The notes below the pieces were generated by a model. It did not search any database and was not told the origin of the DNA. It saw nothing but the letters and a program-made list of their open reading frames with translations. Of a DNA stretch of 64,000 nucleotides, positions 37,220 to 45,360 are shown piece by piece. Made by a program: the position numbers and the translations under genes. Source of the stretch: Streptococcus cuniculi (GTDB taxonomy: Bacteria > Bacillota > Bacilli > Lactobacillales > Streptococcaceae); contig NZ_MSJM01000006.1 of assembly GCF_001921845.1 (NCBI RefSeq), positions 62,001 to 126,000 on the forward strand, read 5' to 3'. Numbering within the stretch: position 1 is the first letter of the stretch; each line of letters starts with the position of its first letter.

Positions 37220-38764
37220 ATGACAGAGACAGAAGTGACATACAGTCGTTCAGAGAGCTATTCAAGACGCGGTCGTCGTGTTCGCCAGAGTAGACAACCA
37301 CTATTTAATGAAGAATTTCAGCACCATATGCCAAAGACCAAGGTGATGCCTTCTTTGTTGTGGAGCTTAGTTTTGAGTTTGCTTAGTGTTGCCAATCCCT
37401 TGTTGACCTCCTTTGCGACAAACATGCAATCACAGGATTTGTATGCAGGATTCGCGATGCACGCAGGTCAGAGTCCCTACGGTCAATTTTTTGGTACGAG
37501 TGGAGTGCTCTATTATTTATTAGTATATGTTGGTTCTTCATTTGGGACAACACTTGGGCTGGTTGTCTTGCACTGGCTTGTGCTTTCAGCAGCAGGGATT
37601 TATTTTTATAAAATCTGCAGTTACTTCAGCCAATCAAGCCGTGTCAGCTCGAGATTACAAACCTGGTTTTACTTGTTTATCCTAGCCTTGAGCGTTGGCG
37701 GTGTCCAAGCCAGCTTGTTTGCCTTACCGTTTGTAATAGCAGGTCTATGGTTTTTGTTACGGTATTTTGAACGAGCAACTCGGGATGAAGGGTTCATTTT
37801 ATATGGAGTATACGGCGCGATTGCTTTTTTAATCTATCCTAAGAGCATCTTGTTGTGGGTAGTTTCCAGCCTTGTATTGACCATTTATAATACGAACCAG
37901 CGACAGTTCGCAAGGGGTGTCTATCAGGCCTTAGCGACAATCTTTGGTTTTCTTCTAATCGTTTATTCTGTGGGGTATTACACCTTTGTAGAGCAAGTGT
38001 TGGGAGCGGCTATTCAACAGACTTTCTTCTATGAGTTTGCCTTGAATATTTCATATAGCGGTATCCTTTGGACGCTGGCTCAAATCTTTTTGTTCTTGCT
38101 CCTATCAGGATTTTTAAAGAATCTCTTGCAGCTATTCGTGTCAATGGGACAGGGGAAATGGGTGTATTTCAAGGTCCTTGTTGTGATGGCTTTTGCAGTC
38201 CAGCTCCTATTTTTAATAGCAGATGGACACTTTGAGTTGAGCCATTTGGTTATCCTCTTGCCCTACGGCTTTATCATGGGCTTGATTGAGCTATCTTCTA
38301 GCGTTTCCAATGAAGAATTTTTAGCGAAAAAGATGGCGCATTATTCCTACCTCCAATCTCACATCTATCTACCATTACTTGCTGTGCTGCTCCTCTTAGT
38401 AGTGAAGCCAGTTGTTACCTATGTTATGACGAACGATGTGATGCAGGAACGTCAAGAAGTGTCTCGCTATATTAAGGAGAACTCTGAAAGTTCAGATACA
38501 ATCTATGCATGGGATGATAGCGCTCAGATCTATCTCCAGAGCGAGCGTCTTTCAGCAGGAGAAATTTTGACAGCTACGCCTTACCTAGATTCCAAAGCCA
38601 ATCAGGATGGTCTGACCTTTGATTTGAACAAGAACAAGGCGCGGTATATCGTTGTGAATACGCAGGTGGCTCTGTTGGATAGAGTAAAATCGAACATAGA
38701 AAGCAATTACGAAAAAGTAGATTTGGGAACTAGTCAGTTGACTTTATACGAGAAAAAAGAATGA
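37220..38764 (+). CDS. Polytopic membrane protein, GT-C glycosyltransferase-like
   Basis: A 514-residue protein with a basic N-terminus (YSRRGRRVRQSRQP), about ten to eleven membrane segments and a C-terminal extracytoplasmic domain of about 110 residues (ENSESSDTIYAWDDSAQIYLQ). This plan and the C-terminal block resemble PMT/ArnT-like GT-C transferases, though the first extracellular loop shows only a weak acidic signature (MQSQDLYAGFAMHAGQSPYGQ). AAGGAG precedes ATG 37220. A weak hairpin with a T-run follows the stop. The precise function is not known. Confidence 0.65.
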   Translation: MTETEVTYSRSESYSRRGRRVRQSRQPLFNEEFQHHMPKTKVMPSLLWSLVLSLLSVANPLLTSFATNMQSQDLYAGFAMHAGQSPYGQFFGTSGVLYYLLVYVGSSFGTTLGLVVLHWLVLSAAGIYFYKICSYFSQSSRVSSRLQTWFYLFILALSVGGVQASLFALPFVIAGLWFLLRYFERATRDEGFILYGVYGAIAFLIYPKSILLWVVSSLVLTIYNTNQRQFARGVYQALATIFGFLLIVYSVGYYTFVEQVLGAAIQQTFFYEFALNISYSGILWTLAQIFLFLLLSGFLKNLLQLFVSMGQGKWVYFKVLVVMAFAVQLLFLIADGHFELSHLVILLPYGFIMGLIELSSSVSNEEFLAKKMAHYSYLQSHIYLPLLAVLLLLVVKPVVTYVMTNDVMQERQEVSRYIKENSESSDTIYAWDDSAQIYLQSERLSAGEILTATPYLDSKANQDGLTFDLNKNKARYIVVNTQVALLDRVKSNIESNYEKVDLGTSQLTLYEKKE

Positions 38765-38799
38765 AAATGATTGTGTAAGCAGTCATTTTTTATTATAAA

Positions 38800-38881
38800 A
38801 CAATCTATATATTGTGTGTTTTTTTAAAAAATTACAATTTTGCTACTAGATGTTGATTTTATGATAGCGAAGTGATACACT
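38800..38881 (+). promoter_or_regulatory. nrdD promoter with NrdR-box-like site
   Basis: ACAATCTATATATTGT at 38800-38815 resembles a NrdR box and shares TCTATATrTTGTG followed by T-run with the nrdI upstream region. A promoter TTGATT (38853-38858), 17-bp spacer, TACACT (38876-38881) lies nearer to the gene. Confidence 0.55.
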
Positions 38882-38912
38882 ATAGAAAGACAGAGAAAGG
38901 AGAGAATGTGAA

Positions 38913-41123
38913 ATGGTAGTACAAACAGAACGGGTTATTGTACCAGAAATTTTAGTATTAAAACGAGACGGGCGGACAGTAGCCTTTGAGGCGGAGAAGA
39001 TTTTGGCGGCGCTTGGTCGGGCCAATGATGAGATGGCACACCCTTGTTCGCAAGCGGCCCTTGATCAAGTGACTCAGGCAGTGCTAGCGGAGATTGGTCG
39101 GCGTTTTCATCAGGATATTCAGATTTATGAAATCCAGACCATTGTCGAGCAGGAATTGTTGAAAGCCCACTTGTATGAATTAGCAGAACTGTATATTCAG
39201 TATCGCACCAAGCGGGATTTTGAGCGCCATCAAGCCATGGACATCAATTTTACGATTGAAAAGCTCTTGACCAAAGATCAGACGGTGGTCAATGAAAATG
39301 CCAACAAGGATAGTGATGTCTTTAATACCCAGCGGGATTTGACGGCAGGTATCGTAGGCAAATCTATTGGGCTCAAGCTCCTGCCAGCCCATGTGGCAAA
39401 CGCCCACCAGAAAGGGGATCTTCATTTCCATGACTTGGATTACAGTCCCTATACGCCCATGACTAATTGCTGCTTGATTGATTTCAAGGGGATGCTGGCC
39501 AATGGCTTTAAGATTGGGAATGCCGAGGTAGAAAGTCCTAAGTCGATTCAGACAGCGACGGCGCAGATTTCACAAATCATTGCCAATGTTGCCTCCAGCC
39601 AATATGGAGGTTGTACGGCAGACCGTGTAGATGAGTTGCTGGCACCTTATGCCGAGTTGAATTATCAAAAGCACTTGAAGGACGCAAGAGAGTGGGTCTT
39701 GCCTGAAAAGCAGGAAGAGTATGCCCGTGAAAAGACCCAAAAAGACATCTATGATGCCATGCAGTCCTTGGAGTATGAGATTAACACCTTATTTACCTCA
39801 AATGGTCAGACACCTTTTACTTCCTTAGGATTTGGTCTAGGAACATCATGGTTTGAGCGGGAGATTCAAAAAGCGATTTTACGGATTCGGATCAAGGGCT
39901 TGGGGAGTGAAGAGCGGACGGCTATTTTTCCAAAATTGATTTTCACCCTCAAACGAGGCTTGAATCTGGAAGAAGGTAGTCCTAACTACGACATCAAGCA
40001 GCTGGCCTTGGAATGTGCGACTAAGCGGATGTATCCTGATGTCTTGTCCTATGATAAGATTATTGATTTGACGGGCTCTTTTAAAGCACCGATGGGTTGT
40101 CGCTCTTTCTTACAGGGCTGGTTGGATGAAAATGGCGAAGAAGTCAATTCTGGCCGAATGAATCTCGGTGTCGTGACCCTCAATCTTCCGCGGATTGCCA
40201 TGGAATCTGGCGGAGATATGCTCAAGTTTTGGGATCTTTTTGAGGAACGGATGGGGATTGCCAAGGACGCCTTGGTTTATCGCATGCACCGTGTCATGGA
40301 GGCACGTCCAGCCAATGCACCGATTCTGTACCAGTATGGTGCTTTTGGCAAGCGCTTGGGCAAGGACGATGAGGTAGGGCAACTTTTCACCAACCGCCGT
40401 GCGACGATTTCTCTCGGCTACATTGGTCTCTATGAAGTCGCAACTGTCTTTTATGGTAGCGATTGGGAGACCAATCCAGCAGCCAAAGAGTTTACCTTGG
40501 ACATTGTTCGGATGATGAAAGAGCGTGTCGGGGCTTGGTCAGATGAGTATGATGTGCATTTTTCGATTTATTCAACACCATCTGAAAGTCTGACAGACCG
40601 TTTCTGCCGTTTAGACCGAGAAAAGTTTGGGTTGGTCAAGGATATTACGGATAAGGAATACTATACCAATTCCTTCCATTATAATGTGAGCAAGAATCCA
40701 ACTCCGTTTGAAAAATTAGAATTTGAAAAAGAGTATCCAGAAGCGGGTGCGACAGGTGGATTTATCCATTATTGTGAATATCCTGTTTTGCAGCAAAATC
40801 CTAAGGCCTTGGAAGCTGTCTGGGACTTTGCCTATGACCGTGTGGGGTATTTGGGAACCAATACTCCGATTGATCGCTGTTATGAATGCCATTTTGAGGG
40901 GGACTTTACACCGACTGAACGGGGCTTTAAGTGTCCAAACTGTGGCAATACGGATCCAAAGACTGTCGATGTGGTCAAGCGGACCTGTGGCTATTTGGGC
41001 AATCCACAGGCTAGACCTATGGTCAATGGCCGTCACAAGGAAATTGCTGCGCGTGTCAAACACATGAACGGTTCAACAATATATATAAAAGGAGATGAAA
41101 ATGGGAAAGTATCAACTAGATGA
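38913..41123 (+). CDS. nrdD: Anaerobic (class III) ribonucleoside-triphosphate reductase
   Basis: A 736-residue glycyl-radical enzyme that makes dNTPs without oxygen. The N-terminal ATP-cone (LKRDGRTVAFEAEKILAAL) is the allosteric site. The Zn site is formed by CYECHFEGDFTPTERGFKC and the next CxxC (about 660-685); the glycyl radical lies in CGYLGNP (Gly about 693). AAGGAG precedes ATG 38913. The operon continues with a 45-codon ORF, a GNAT gene and the activase nrdG. Confidence 0.95.
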   Translation: MVVQTERVIVPEILVLKRDGRTVAFEAEKILAALGRANDEMAHPCSQAALDQVTQAVLAEIGRRFHQDIQIYEIQTIVEQELLKAHLYELAELYIQYRTKRDFERHQAMDINFTIEKLLTKDQTVVNENANKDSDVFNTQRDLTAGIVGKSIGLKLLPAHVANAHQKGDLHFHDLDYSPYTPMTNCCLIDFKGMLANGFKIGNAEVESPKSIQTATAQISQIIANVASSQYGGCTADRVDELLAPYAELNYQKHLKDAREWVLPEKQEEYAREKTQKDIYDAMQSLEYEINTLFTSNGQTPFTSLGFGLGTSWFEREIQKAILRIRIKGLGSEERTAIFPKLIFTLKRGLNLEEGSPNYDIKQLALECATKRMYPDVLSYDKIIDLTGSFKAPMGCRSFLQGWLDENGEEVNSGRMNLGVVTLNLPRIAMESGGDMLKFWDLFEERMGIAKDALVYRMHRVMEARPANAPILYQYGAFGKRLGKDDEVGQLFTNRRATISLGYIGLYEVATVFYGSDWETNPAAKEFTLDIVRMMKERVGAWSDEYDVHFSIYSTPSESLTDRFCRLDREKFGLVKDITDKEYYTNSFHYNVSKNPTPFEKLEFEKEYPEAGATGGFIHYCEYPVLQQNPKALEAVWDFAYDRVGYLGTNTPIDRCYECHFEGDFTPTERGFKCPNCGNTDPKTVDVVKRTCGYLGNPQARPMVNGRHKEIAARVKHMNGSTIYIKGDENGKVSTR

Positions 41124-41238
41124 TAAGGGCAAAGCCCTTGTAACACGCTACCACGAGAAACATTCCAAAGGTGGCCTCAAGAAAACAGACAAGATTGCCC
41201 AGTTGCGGGAACAATTTTTAAAAAAACAAGGGAAATAA
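41101..41238 (+). CDS. Small basic protein of the nrdD-nrdG operon, 45 aa
   Basis: ORF MGKYQLDDKGKALVTRYHEK continuing to …EQFLKKQGK, overlapping the 3' end of nrdD by 23 bases, with RBS AAGGAG inside nrdD. A protein of the same kind and position is present in other streptococcal nrdD operons as I recall. It is highly charged with no membrane segment; function unknown. Confidence 0.75.
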   Translation: MGKYQLDDKGKALVTRYHEKHSKGGLKKTDKIAQLREQFLKKQGK

Positions 41239-41277
41239 GATGGGACAGCTCAACCTGTCTGAACGATCAACATGAAT

Positions 41278-41304
41278 GAGGCTGGGGATTTTGTCCCAGC
41301 CTTT
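41278..41304. repeat. Dispersed hairpin of the GAGGyTGGGA type, copy 3
   Basis: GAGGCTGGGG pairs with TCCCAGCCTT around ATTTTG, without a strong T-run. It sits in the nrdD operon between the 45-codon ORF and the GNAT gene and may act as a processing or stability element. Confidence 0.55.
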
Positions 41305-41327
41305 ACATCATAAGTAAGGAGTAGGCT

Positions 41328-41831
41328 ATGGAATTGAGACGACCGACTTTGGCGGATAAAGTGGCGATTCTAGAGATGGTGGAAGAATTTCGTACGGCTA
41401 AGAGTGCCACGGATGGCTTTTTTGGTGGAGAGAAGTTTGAGTATGAAGAGTGGCTTGAAACCAACGCTGCTGCTGAGATGGGCTTGGGACTTTCAGCTGG
41501 ATTTGTGCCTTTTATCCAGTATGTCTCCTTCGATGATACAGGCAGAGCGCTGGGGTTTGTCAATCTGCGCTTGCGACTCAATGAACACTTGCTTAATCAC
41601 GGCGGTCACCTTGGCTATAGTATCCGTCCTAGCGAGCGAGGAAAGGGGTATGCCAAGGAGCAGTTGCGTCTAGGATTGTTGGAAGCAAAGAGAAAAAATA
41701 TTTCTCGGGTGCTTTTGACCTGCCATGTGGATAATGAAGCCAGTCGCAGAACCATTCTCTCCCAAGGTGGACAGTTGGAAAATCAAGTTGGGGAGACGGA
41801 GCGGTACTGGATTGACTTGGAGGAGTTATGA
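41328..41831 (+). CDS. GNAT family N-acetyltransferase
   Basis: A 167-residue acetyltransferase. The acetyl-CoA loop is HLGYSIRPSERGKGYAKEQLRLGL (R/Q-x-x-G-x-G/A form), and LRLNEHLLNHGGHLGYSIRP is common to a streptococcal subgroup found in nrdD-nrdG operons. The substrate is unknown. It ends four bases into nrdG. Confidence 0.85.
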   Translation: MELRRPTLADKVAILEMVEEFRTAKSATDGFFGGEKFEYEEWLETNAAAEMGLGLSAGFVPFIQYVSFDDTGRALGFVNLRLRLNEHLLNHGGHLGYSIRPSERGKGYAKEQLRLGLLEAKRKNISRVLLTCHVDNEASRRTILSQGGQLENQVGETERYWIDLEEL

Positions 41832-42424
41832 ATAATCCCAAACCACAAGAGTGGAAAAGTGAAGAATTGAGTCAGGGAAGGATTATTGACTACAAGGCCT
41901 TTAACTTTGTGGATGGCGAAGGGGTGCGCAATTCCCTTTATGTCGCAGGTTGTATGTTTCATTGTGAGGGCTGTTATAATGTGGCCACTTGGTCTTTTAA
42001 GGCAGGCATTCCTTACACCAAGGAGCTGGAGGAGCAAATCATGCAAGACCTTGCTCATCCTTATGTACAGGGGCTGACCCTGCTAGGTGGTGAGCCGTTT
42101 TTGAATACGGGAATTTTGCTTCCCTTGGTCAAGCGGATTCGAAGAGAGTTGCCTGATAAGGACATTTGGTCTTGGACGGGCTATACCTGGGAGGAAATGA
42201 TGCTGGAGACGCCGGATAAGTTGGAATTGCTGCGCCATATTGACATCCTAGTCGATGGACGTTACGACCGCACAAAACGCAATCTCATGTTGCAATTTCG
42301 GGGATCGTCCAACCAGCGCATCATCGATGTGCAGAAATCTTTAGCCCAAAATCAAGTCGTGATTTGGGAGAAATTGCAGGACGGAACGAATCAGTATGAA
42401 CAAATCAAACGGGATGAACCATAG
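41828..42424 (+). CDS. nrdG: Anaerobic ribonucleotide reductase activase
   Basis: A 198-residue radical-SAM enzyme that installs the glycyl radical on NrdD. The Fe-S motif is AGCMFHCEGCYN (CxxxCxxC, about 44-51); TLLGGEPFLN is the SAM-binding GGE region. It overlaps the GNAT gene (ATGA) and closes the operon. Confidence 0.94.
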   Translation: MNNPKPQEWKSEELSQGRIIDYKAFNFVDGEGVRNSLYVAGCMFHCEGCYNVATWSFKAGIPYTKELEEQIMQDLAHPYVQGLTLLGGEPFLNTGILLPLVKRIRRELPDKDIWSWTGYTWEEMMLETPDKLELLRHIDILVDGRYDRTKRNLMLQFRGSSNQRIIDVQKSLAQNQVVIWEKLQDGTNQYEQIKRDEP

Positions 42425-42522
42425 TCTCCAAATTATGATATAATGGTACCATTATGCTCGAAGAAAATGGCAGAGGATTTTTTGACGAGTAGAATGCTTA
42501 GACTAGGGAAGAGAGTGAAGAG

Positions 42523-43626
42523 ATGTACGATTATCTGATTGTTGGAGCAGGTTTGTCTGGAGCAGTATTTGCCTATGAAGCGACCAAGCGTGGAAAAAAA
42601 GTAAAAGTGATTGACAAGCGAGACCATATCGGAGGCAATATCTATTGTGAGTTGATAGAGGGCATCAATGTCCATAAATATGGGGCGCATATTTTCCATA
42701 CATCCAATAAACGAATCTGGGACTATGTCCATCAATTTGCGACCTTTAACCACTATATCAATGCTCCTGTTGCCAATTATCAAGGGAAGTTGTATAATCT
42801 GCCCTTCAATATGAATACCTTTTATGCCATGTGGGGTACGAAAACACCTCAAGAGGTCAAGGAGAAAATTGCGGAGCAAACCCAGCATTTACAGGATACA
42901 GAGCCTCGGAATTTAGAGGAGCAGGCCCTGAAATTGATTGGAAAAGATGTCTATGAAATCCTGATTAAGGGCTACACAGAAAAGCAGTGGGGACGTTCTG
43001 CGACAGATTTGCCACCCTTTATCATCAAACGTCTACCAGTTCGCTTTACCTTTGATAATAACTACTTCAATGATCGCTACCAAGGGATTCCAGAGGGTGG
43101 TTATAATGTCATCATCGAAAAAATGCTAGAGGGAATTGAGTTGGAGCTTGGGGTGGATTTCTTTGAAGAGAGGTCAGCATGGGAGGCGCAGGCGAACAAG
43201 GTGGTCTTTACGGGCATGATTGACCAGTATTTTGACTACAAGCATGGGGAGTTGGACTACCGCGGGCTTCGCTTTGAACACGAGGTGCTGGACACAGATA
43301 ATTTTCAAGGAAATGCTGTGGTCAACTACACAGAAAGAGCAGTACCCTATACTCGGATCATTGAGCACAAGCACTTTGAATTTGGAACCCAAGAAAAGAC
43401 GGTCGTCACCAAGGAATATCCAGCCGATTGGAAAAAAGGGGATGAACCCTACTATCCTATCAACGATGCAGCAAACAATGCCATTTTTGCCAACTATGCC
43501 AAAGAAGCAGAAAGCCTGAAGGACAAGGTCATTTTCTGCGGTCGTTTGGCAGATTACAAGTATTACGATATGCATCTAGTCATCGAGCGCGCGCTTGAAG
43601 TTGTAGAAGCGGAGTTTGGGGAATAA
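42523..43626 (+). CDS. glf: UDP-galactopyranose mutase
   Basis: A 367-residue flavoenzyme converting UDP-galactopyranose to the furanose form used in polysaccharides. The FAD-binding start is YDYLIVGAGLSGAVFAYEA; VIDKRDHIGGNIY, KYGAHIFHTSN and the late CGRLADYKYYDMHLVIERAL blocks are all present. A TATAAT lies near 42440. It stands alone between nrdG and an LPRTG protein, apart from any capsule cluster in view; the nearby glycosyltransferase at 3466 is too far to link. Confidence 0.94.
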   Translation: MYDYLIVGAGLSGAVFAYEATKRGKKVKVIDKRDHIGGNIYCELIEGINVHKYGAHIFHTSNKRIWDYVHQFATFNHYINAPVANYQGKLYNLPFNMNTFYAMWGTKTPQEVKEKIAEQTQHLQDTEPRNLEEQALKLIGKDVYEILIKGYTEKQWGRSATDLPPFIIKRLPVRFTFDNNYFNDRYQGIPEGGYNVIIEKMLEGIELELGVDFFEERSAWEAQANKVVFTGMIDQYFDYKHGELDYRGLRFEHEVLDTDNFQGNAVVNYTERAVPYTRIIEHKHFEFGTQEKTVVTKEYPADWKKGDEPYYPINDAANNAIFANYAKEAESLKDKVIFCGRLADYKYYDMHLVIERALEVVEAEFGE

Positions 43627-43631
43627 GTAGA

Positions 43632-43671
43632 AAAAACACTAGACTGGTTGTTGAGCGGTCTGGTGTTTTTG
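43632..43671 (+). terminator. Terminator after glf
   Basis: AAAACACTAGACT pairs with GGTCTGGTGTTTTT (with wobble) around TGGTTGTTGAGC. Confidence 0.8.
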
Positions 43672-43758
43672 TGTTCAATATGAATAGTAGGCTTGTTATT
43701 TTAGGCAGGATATATTATAATGAAATCTAGGCATTACATAAATCAGGAGAAAATTATA

Positions 43759-44838
43759 ATGAAGCGATATGTTACCTTATTAGCGTGTCTGGGAATATTT
43801 AGCATCGGTGTGACTCAGACTGTTTTTGCGGAGGCAGGTGCTCCTACAACTAGATCAATGCAAATGGCAGATTTCCATATAAGTTCTGGTGGATATACAA
43901 ATTTAACAGAACAAGAGTTGTCAGAGATTATACAGGCTCAATTGGTGAAGGACTATCATGTGTTTTATGGTGAATTTCTGAAAGAAATTGCTGAAGGATT
44001 TGGAGCAGAGGCCCAGAAAGCAAAAGAAGATTATGAGCTTGTGAAAGAAAATCCTAGCATTTCAGAATCTGATAAGTTGCAGAAACGTTTCGTTCAACAA
44101 TTGGCCCAAGGGGCCAGTACAGGTGCATGGCAAGTGACTGCAGATTTTCCTTTATTGACGAAAGATACGTTACAAGAAGCTCAAGCCATATTGGATAGAT
44201 ACGGTGTAACGGATACCGATGATAATATGGATGAGACGCTATCTCCAGATCAAGAAAAGTTTATTTTGACCAAGATAAAGGAATTCTTAGTGGAGAAAAA
44301 AGAGCGTAATGATAAGTACATGAAAGCTAAAAAGGTTAGAGATGCAGAGCAAATGGCTGAGTATGAGGCGATTTTGAAGGATCCGAATAAATCGGAACAA
44401 GATATTTTGACGGCATCTCAGCGCTACGGCTACAGTATAGGTACAGGCTTTGTACCAGATATTACTCCTCTGTTGGAGGAAGTCGAGAAACGTTTAGCTG
44501 CACTTGAAGGGCACAATACTTCTACTCCTTCTACAGGAGTAACGACTTCAACTAATTCGACTGTTCAATCATCAAATACAATGCCTTCTTCTACTAGTAC
44601 TGGCACAAGTAATAGCACCAGTACAGCTACTTCAGTCTTACCGGATCAGTCAACATCCTCAACATCGTTTTCAGCTCCTAACCAGACGGCAGAAGGAAAG
44701 CCAGTAGCTACACGTATTTTACCGCGTACAGGTGAGAAAGCAACCACTCTTGCAATATATGGAATGGTGACGTTGACCTTATCTAGTCTCTTAGTTGTCA
44801 TTGCAAAAAATAGAAAGTCTAAAAAAGTTGAGTGTTAA
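43759..44838 (+). CDS. LPRTG-anchored surface protein with internal duplication
   Basis: A 359-residue protein. It has a signal peptide (KRYVTLLACLGIFSIGVTQTVFA), two related helical domains, a Ser/Thr-rich stalk (about 255-320), and a sortase signal: LPRTGE, hydrophobic segment, then KNRKSKKVEC. The two domains (about 85-165 and 195-265) share the order D/EYE-x-[LV]K-[ED]-x-P…SE-D…G-x-x…DxxPLL. No adhesin or enzyme family is recognised. GGAG precedes ATG 43759; the AT-rich coding and stalk differ from neighbours. A terminator follows. Confidence 0.8.
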   Translation: MKRYVTLLACLGIFSIGVTQTVFAEAGAPTTRSMQMADFHISSGGYTNLTEQELSEIIQAQLVKDYHVFYGEFLKEIAEGFGAEAQKAKEDYELVKENPSISESDKLQKRFVQQLAQGASTGAWQVTADFPLLTKDTLQEAQAILDRYGVTDTDDNMDETLSPDQEKFILTKIKEFLVEKKERNDKYMKAKKVRDAEQMAEYEAILKDPNKSEQDILTASQRYGYSIGTGFVPDITPLLEEVEKRLAALEGHNTSTPSTGVTTSTNSTVQSSNTMPSSTSTGTSNSTSTATSVLPDQSTSSTSFSAPNQTAEGKPVATRILPRTGEKATTLAIYGMVTLTLSSLLVVIAKNRKSKKVEC

Positions 44839-44896
44839 TGGCTGAATATAGAATGGTATTGGTATTTCGATTTAAGTCAAAGAGAAGTAGGTGTGA

Positions 44897-44920
44897 GAAG
44901 GACTTAGGTCCTTCTTTTTT
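44897..44920 (+). terminator. Terminator after the LPRTG gene
   Basis: GAAGGAC/GTCCTTC with loop TTAG and six T. Confidence 0.85.
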
Positions 44921-44945
44921 ATGATCGTTTGAGAGGAAAATACCA

Positions 44946-44972
44946 AAAAAGCCTTGCAGTACAAGGCTTTCG
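44946..44972 (-). terminator. Terminator of the tRNA-Lys unit
   Basis: On the minus strand AAAGCCTTG pairs with CAAGGCTTT around a five-base loop, then further T. It lies just downstream of the tRNA gene. Confidence 0.8.
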
Positions 44973-44986
44973 GAGATATGCGAACA

Positions 44987-45059
44987 TCCTCCCTGTAGGG
45001 ATCGAACCTACGACCCACGGATTAAGAGTCCGCTGCTCTGCCAGCTGAGCTAAGGAAGG
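44987..45059 (-). tRNA. tRNA-Lys (CTT anticodon)
   Basis: A 73-base cloverleaf on the minus strand. The acceptor stem CCTTCCT/AGGGAGG has one wobble, the discriminator is A, the D arm GCTC/GAGC, the anticodon loop CTCTTAA with CTT, and the T arm GTAGG-TTCGATC-CCTAC. CCA is not encoded. This tRNA gene is a known integration site for streptococcal integrative elements; no element is present here. Confidence 0.95.
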
Positions 45060-45068
45060 AAAAGAAAA

Positions 45069-45258
45069 ACGCTGTATTGGTACCGGTGATTCATGAATTG
45101 TATTGATCCCGCACAGTAAGTAGCAGGTGGGTAACTCGTTTCTAACTTCAGTCGCTTCCGTGTGAGACGGCCTGCATACTGTTAGAAAACACTTGTTTCC
45201 CTAGTAATACAAAAATAGTCGGTCAACACATAGGTATGAATTCGTATACCACAGCAGT
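45069..45258 (-). ncRNA. ssrS: 6S RNA-like gene
   Basis: Between rarA and tRNA-Lys, on the minus strand, lies a stretch whose ends pair over a long interrupted stem: 5' GCTGTGGTA…TTCAT…GTGTTGA with 3' TCAATAC…ATGAAT…TACCAATACAGC. The middle is largely open, with an apical GCAGG…CCTGC stem, the shape of 6S RNA, which mimics an open promoter and binds the housekeeping RNA polymerase. The position next to rarA fits other Firmicutes. I could not run a covariance model. Confidence 0.65.
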
Positions 45259-45360
45259 TCTTATCTATGTATTTATCTTATCATATTTTGAAAAAAAATC
45301 AAGAGAAAATTCGCAAAAAAGAAAGCGTTATCATAGCGAGCGGGGTTTTTGCCTACTCTA

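Noticed and set aside
44987-45059. Integrated element at tRNA-Lys
   Set aside because: No integrase, no direct repeat of the tRNA end and only short flanking gaps.
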